In this document: positions 60,553 through 64,000 of the stretch, in pieces
Numbering within the stretch: the stretch's first letter is position 1
Layout of the letters: each line of letters opens with the position of its first letter
Assembly: GCF_023195775.1 (NCBI RefSeq)
Contig: NZ_CP096205.1
Coordinates: 1,612,001-1,676,000 of the forward strand
Reading direction: 5' to 3'
Length of the DNA: 64,000 nucleotides
DNA from: Flavobacterium azooxidireducens
GTDB lineage: Bacteria; Bacteroidota; Bacteroidia; Flavobacteriales; Flavobacteriaceae
Position numbers and translations under genes: made by a program
Notes under the pieces: model-generated
What the model was told of the DNA's origin: nothing
The model's database searches: none
The model's input: the letters and a program-made list of their open reading frames with translations, nothing else

Positions 60553-60942
60553 ATGTTATTTACAGCAACGTTTTCTGAGTTTTATGAACAATTTAAAATC
60601 AGTCTTTCTGATGGAACTTTTGCCAAACTTACTTTTGCCAAAACCATCGGCAACACCGAATTAAAAAACATCTTTATTCGACCCATTTTAGAGGAAAACG
60701 AGTTGAAATTAGAACTAAAATTCCGTTTTCAAAGAGAAGAATTGTTTGAAATACATACTATTGATAGTGCTTTTGATCGCTTGCTTCCTTTTATCAATAA
60801 TCCGTTTTTATCGGTTATTCTATTTACTACAGAATTTGATTTGACTTATAAATTAAACAAAAAGAGAGTGGTGAGTGTGACCGATCAAGCACCTACTTTT
60901 GGTAATGCGAATGAGGTTTTGTTGGCATTTTTGAATAAATGA
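60553..60942 (+). CDS. Uncharacterised 129-residue protein
   Basis: MLFTATFSEFYEQFKISLSD begins a protein without signal peptide or TM segment, with alternating charged strands (ELKLELKFRFQREELFEIH). From memory it resembles the N-terminal domain of a longer flavobacterial SAM-dependent methyltransferase family; if so this is a stand-alone N-terminal domain or a truncated gene, since it stops at 60942 just before the convergent esterase. Low certainty. It follows the ABC gene by 13 bp and is probably co-transcribed. Confidence 0.55.
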   Translation: MLFTATFSEFYEQFKISLSDGTFAKLTFAKTIGNTELKNIFIRPILEENELKLELKFRFQREELFEIHTIDSAFDRLLPFINNPFLSVILFTTEFDLTYKLNKKRVVSVTDQAPTFGNANEVLLAFLNK

Positions 60943-60944
60943 AA

Positions 60945-62117
60945 TTATCTAAATAATAGAGGTGCAAATTCTGAAAGATAATCTCGCCAGTTTGACCAAG
61001 TATGTCCACCTTCTGATTCTTTGTAGGTATATTTGAAATTCATCGAATTAAGTAGATTTCTAAAATCGGTGGCTTCTTTGTATAAGAAATCTGTTTTGCC
61101 AATGGCTTTCCAATACAATTTATAATTATTCTCTTTTTGAGCTTTTAGCTTTTTTTCGATGTTTAAATACATTTCACTCTCAGCTTCTTTAGGTTGAAAA
61201 AGAGCCGCCGAAAACACGCCCATATAATCAAATGTTTTTGGATAATTAGCAGAAATAATGATGGTATGAAATCCTCCCATCGATAACCCTGCAATAGCTC
61301 TTGATGATTTTTCTTTTTTTACACGGTATTCCGATTCAATAAATTGAATTACATCGCCGAATGCTTTTTCGGTGTTTCCCGAAAACATATCCGGTTGAAT
61401 AAATTCCGGGGTATAAAATCCTTCTTTAGACTCTCCTGGTGCTGCTGATTGACTGGCATTTCCGTTTGGCATGACAACTAGCATTGGTTTTGCTTTTCCT
61501 TGGGCAATTAGATTGTCTAAAATTTGAGCAGTTCTTCCCAGGGTTATCCAAGCCTCTTCATCGCCACCTGCTCCATGCAATAGATAAAGAACAGGATAAT
61601 TTTCTTTGCTTTTTTCATATCCGGGCGGAGTATAAACCGTTAATCTTCGGTTCATTTTTAAAGTTGGTGAATCGTACCATCGTTTTGAAACTGTTCCGTG
61701 AGGAACATCATTCACTTTATATAATTCGGCTTTTCCGCTTGGAACAATAAAAATATTGACAACAGTTGCTACATCTCTACTAAAATGAACATTGTTTGGG
61801 TCATTTATAGCCAAACCATCTGCTGTAAATTTATAACTGTATAATTCTGGCTGAAGAGTAGAAGTCGTAAAAGTCCAAATTCCTTTTTCATTTTTTTTCA
61901 TTTCGGTTTTTCCTTCGCTCAAACCTTGTTGAAACAGAAAATCTCCTTCTAAAAATACTTTCTTTGCATTCGGAGCTTTAAAACGAAATGTGACGGTATT
62001 GTTGCTATGAACTTCAGGTGAAATAATTTTTTTCTCACCCGAAAAATCTACATTTTCCTGAGCATAAATGATTGAAAAGCAAAGTGAAATAAGCAGCGAG
62101 TACGTGGACTTTTTCAT
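60945..62117 (-). CDS. Secreted CE1-type esterase with N-terminal early-set domain
   Basis: A 390-residue protein: signal peptide (MKKSTYSLLISLCFSIIYAQ), an immunoglobulin-like E-set domain related to CBM48 (about 35-125, VTFRFKAPNAKKVFLEGDF, YSYKFTADGLAINDPNN), and an esterase D/CE1 alpha-beta hydrolase (about 150-390, LTVYTPPGY, YPVLYLLHGAGGDEEAW, and AIAGLSMGGFHT with nucleophile Ser in GLSMGG; late His in SEGGHTWSNW). The family includes feruloyl and acetyl-xylan esterases. A secreted hydrolase of sugar esters is likely; substrate unknown. Confidence 0.87.
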   Translation of the reverse strand: MKKSTYSLLISLCFSIIYAQENVDFSGEKKIISPEVHSNNTVTFRFKAPNAKKVFLEGDFLFQQGLSEGKTEMKKNEKGIWTFTTSTLQPELYSYKFTADGLAINDPNNVHFSRDVATVVNIFIVPSGKAELYKVNDVPHGTVSKRWYDSPTLKMNRRLTVYTPPGYEKSKENYPVLYLLHGAGGDEEAWITLGRTAQILDNLIAQGKAKPMLVVMPNGNASQSAAPGESKEGFYTPEFIQPDMFSGNTEKAFGDVIQFIESEYRVKKEKSSRAIAGLSMGGFHTIIISANYPKTFDYMGVFSAALFQPKEAESEMYLNIEKKLKAQKENNYKLYWKAIGKTDFLYKEATDFRNLLNSMNFKYTYKESEGGHTWSNWRDYLSEFAPLLFR

Positions 62118-62135
62118 TTTATTATTTTGTAAATT

Positions 62136-62795
62136 TTAATCCAAAATCATCTCCGGAATTTCACCCTCTACAATCAATGTTCCTTCTGTGGCTTTGATAA
62201 TTTCTTCTACAGAAACACCGGGAGCTCGTTCAAGAAGTTTGAAACCTTTTGAAGTAACATCCATTACGGCTAATTCGGTGACAATTTTTTTAACGCAGCC
62301 AACACCCGTTAGCGGAAGCGTACAATTTTTTAAAACTTTTGATTCACCTGCTTTGTTCACGTGCATCATGGCTACGATGATGTTTTCGGCTGAAGCCACT
62401 AAATCCATTGCTCCACCCATTCCTTTTACCATTTTTCCAGGAATTTTCCAGTTGGCAATGTCGCCGTTTTCGGAAACTTCCATCGCACCTAAAATCGTTA
62501 AATCTACTTTTTTGCTTCGTATCATTCCAAAACTGAAAGCCGAATCAAAAAAGGAAGCTCCTGGCAACGTGGTAATGGTTTGTTTTCCTGCGTTGATGAT
62601 ATCGGCATCTTCTTCGCCTTCAAACGGAAATGGTCCCATACCAAGTACGCCGTTTTCACTTTGAAATTCGACCGCAATGTCGTTTCGAACAAAATTGGCA
62701 ACCAATGTCGGGATTCCAATTCCTAAGTTTACGTAGTAACCGTCTTTTACTTCTTTTGCAATGCGTTTTGCAATTTGATTTTTATCTAAAGCCAT
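62136..62795 (-). CDS. scoB: 3-oxoacid CoA-transferase, beta subunit
   Basis: A 219-residue CoA transferase family I subunit B. The catalytic glutamate is E47 in QSENGVLGMGP, and GYYVNLGIGIPTLVANF, GASFFDSAFSFGMIRSKKVDLTILGAMEVS, and GKMVKGMGGAMDLV are diagnostic of the succinyl-CoA:3-ketoacid type. With the alpha subunit upstream it moves CoA between succinyl-CoA and acetoacetate, in ketone-body or branched-chain/aromatic degradation. Acetoacetate is the end product of the tyrosine pathway encoded at 18.6-21 kb, so a functional link is possible. Confidence 0.9.
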   Translation of the reverse strand: MALDKNQIAKRIAKEVKDGYYVNLGIGIPTLVANFVRNDIAVEFQSENGVLGMGPFPFEGEEDADIINAGKQTITTLPGASFFDSAFSFGMIRSKKVDLTILGAMEVSENGDIANWKIPGKMVKGMGGAMDLVASAENIIVAMMHVNKAGESKVLKNCTLPLTGVGCVKKIVTELAVMDVTSKGFKLLERAPGVSVEEIIKATEGTLIVEGEIPEMILD

Positions 62796-62799
62796 TTTT

Positions 62800-62904
62800 T
62801 AATGTGTCAATGAGTTAATGTGTCAATTAGTCAATGAGTCGATGTGTGTCAATTAGGGAAGATGGCAATGAATTGTCTCATTGCCATATTGTCCCATTGA
62901 CATA
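62800..62904. repeat. Low-complexity CATTG-type repeat between CoA-transferase genes
   Basis: Runs of GTGTCAATGAGT, GTGTCAATTAGTCAATGAGT and CATTGCCATATTGTCCCATTGACAT. Related copies occur at about 6240-6290, 18575-18605 and 21350-21382. Confidence 0.5.
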
Positions 62905-63603
62905 TTACTTTTGTCTAACTGTTCTTTGTTCGATTCTTTTTTCAAACTTTTCGCCTTGAAAAATTCGGTTCACCATAATTCCGGGAATGTGAATTTGATT
63001 GGGGTCTAATGTTCCGGCGGGAACTAGTTCTTCCACTTCGGCAATGGTAATTTTAGCCGCACCAGCCATACACGAATTGAAATTTCTAGCGGTTCCTTTA
63101 AAAATTAGGTTTCCGGCTTCATCGCCTTTCCATGCTTTTACGATGGCGAAATCAGCTTTGTAGGCTTCTTCCATCACATACATTTTTCCATCAAATTTTC
63201 GTATTTCTTTATTGATGGCAACTTCAGTTCCAAATCCGGCAGGAGTGAAAAAAGCTGGTATTCCGTGTTGTGCAGCTCGACATTTTTCGGCTAATGTTCC
63301 TTGTGGCGTGAGTTCAACATCTAATTCTCCTGAAAGCATTTGACGTTCGAATTCGGCATTTTCTCCAACATAAGATGAAATCATTTTTTTGATTTGTTTC
63401 TTTTGAAGCAATAATCCTAATCCAAAATCATCCACACCGGCATTGTTTGAAATGCAAGTAAGGTTAGAAACACCCATTTTTACTAATGCTGCGATGCTGT
63501 TTTCCGGAATACCGCAAAGGCCAAAACCTCCGAGCATAATGGTCATATTATCAGTGATTCCATCAAGAGCTTCTTGAACAGAATTTACTTTTCGTGTAAT
63601 CAT
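62905..63603 (-). CDS. scoA: 3-oxoacid CoA-transferase, alpha subunit
   Basis: A 232-residue family I subunit [19 protein letters not shown] (CoA-binding G-rich turn), [38 protein letters not shown] and [21 protein letters not shown] are family blocks. The frame extends 20 codons further, but the ATG at 63601-63603 ([13 protein letters not shown]) is the usual start. It lies 109 bp upstream of scoB with a repeat-filled gap, and after a PBP gene whose terminator precedes it. Confidence 0.9.
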   Translation of the reverse strand: MITRKVNSVQEALDGITDNMTIMLGGFGLCGIPENSIAALVKMGVSNLTCISNNAGVDDFGLGLLLQKKQIKKMISSYVGENAEFERQMLSGELDVELTPQGTLAEKCRAAQHGIPAFFTPAGFGTEVAINKEIRKFDGKMYVMEEAYKADFAIVKAWKGDEAGNLIFKGTARNFNSCMAGAAKITIAEVEELVPAGTLDPNQIHIPGIMVNRIFQGEKFEKRIEQRTVRQK

Positions 63604-63637
63604 ATCGTTTGTTTGTTTTCGAATTTTAAAGGTATAA

Positions 63638-63662
63638 AAAAATGGGCTTTTTGCAAAGTCCA
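63638..63662 (-). terminator. Terminator of the penicillin-binding protein gene
   Basis: On the minus strand AATGGACTTT/AAAGCCCATT (one mismatch) encloses a short loop and is followed by a T run (63637 downwards). Confidence 0.6.
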
Positions 63663-63692
63663 TTCTTTTATAATTATATTTATGTGGATTTT

Positions 63693-64000
63693 CTAAAAAT
63701 TAAATTCATCTAAATCTTGATCAAAGTCTAATGTGTCTTTTGTTGCTTTCCAACAATCAACCTTCACTGTAATGTTTTCTGGTCTTTCAAATGGATCTTT
63801 AGAGACATTAAGTTTTTTGTCTTTATAACATTTATCCATATAAATTCCCCAAATAGGTAAAGCCATTGTAGCACCTTGTCCCATAGCAGTAGTGTTGAAT
63901 CGGGCCGATCTGTCTTCACAGCCTACCCAAACGCCGGTGCATAAATTAGGTACAAATCCCATAAACCAACCATCGGAATTATTTTGAGTAGTTCCTGTTT
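63693..64000 (-). CDS. Penicillin-binding protein 1A (class A), C-terminal end
   Basis: Only the last about 102 codons are present; the 5' part lies beyond the window. The visible sequence begins [12 protein letters not shown], that is the third active-site box (K)TGTT of the transpeptidase domain, followed by [39 protein letters not shown] and an Asp-rich C-terminus ([11 protein letters not shown]). These match Bacteroidota class A PBPs, which polymerise and cross-link peptidoglycan. The class A assignment rests on this tail alone. Confidence 0.85.
   Translation of the reverse strand, partial: TGTTQNNSDGWFMGFVPNLCTGVWVGCEDRSARFNTTAMGQGATMALPIWGIYMDKCYKDKKLNVSKDPFERPENITVKVDCWKATKDTLDFDQDLDEFNF

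Overview
The window is an AT-rich chromosomal segment of a Bacteroidota bacterium, most likely a Flavobacterium or close relative in the Flavobacteriaceae. Support: a secreted S8 protease with a type IX secretion (T9SS) C-terminal signal, a carboxypeptidase-regulatory-like TonB receptor, a GldH-like lipoprotein, lipoproteins with acidic residues after the lipidated Cys, few visible Shine-Dalgarno sites, and many promoters with a TAnnTTTG -7 box. No rRNA, tRNA or CRISPR array was seen.

Layout. 1-6.3 kb: the N-terminal 627 codons of a repeat-containing secreted protein, recO, an AraC regulator with a frameshifted cupin gene, and repeat-rich intergenic DNA holding a complete IS110-family element. 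6.3-18.3 kb: housekeeping genes (ileS, a DksA-like protein, lspA, 5-formyl-THF cyclo-ligase, uvrC), a PLP decarboxylase and a patatin-barrel protein. 18.6-28 kb: aromatic amino acid catabolism (hmgA, hpd, tryptophan 2,3-dioxygenase), a mobile mystery protein A/B (HTH + Fic) module, an M23 peptidase and pgi. 28-34 kb: TonB receptor, membrane protein, RlpA-like protein and a TPR hybrid kinase. 34.4-41.2 kb: an RND efflux operon with a GbsR/MarR-like gene at the front and a TetR gene at the back. 41.2-48.5 kb: small lipoproteins, a CYTH protein, a Gcr-like membrane protein, dinB, and a REP/RAYT cluster that contains a second 3' end of dinB. 48.6-64 kb: hemF, hemB, cytochrome c, a two-component system, a DUF1573 protein, an exonuclease, the T9SS protease, a fused ABC ATPase, an esterase, a two-subunit CoA transferase and the end of a class A penicillin-binding protein.

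The most striking observation is the IS110 element at 4587-5959. Its 5' non-coding end folds into a loop whose two halves match, with G-U wobbles only, the two halves of the interrupted target palindrome CCCGATAGCTATCGGG. A second pair of short segments matches the element's own two ends. This is the architecture of a bridge RNA, with its specificity readable from sequence. Other accessory signals: a RAYT transposase with four REP hairpins and a 14-codon internally deleted derivative; a dinB 3' duplicate that differs almost only at synonymous sites; and a Fic module bounded by an 8-bp direct repeat, with an apparent unoccupied relative of the site elsewhere in the window.

Functionally the window joins envelope biogenesis and secretion (lspA, RlpA-like, PBP, M23, T9SS cargo), DNA repair (recO, uvrC, dinB), tetrapyrrole synthesis (hemF, hemB), Tyr/Trp degradation and drug efflux. 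All names come from reading translated motifs; no database search was run.
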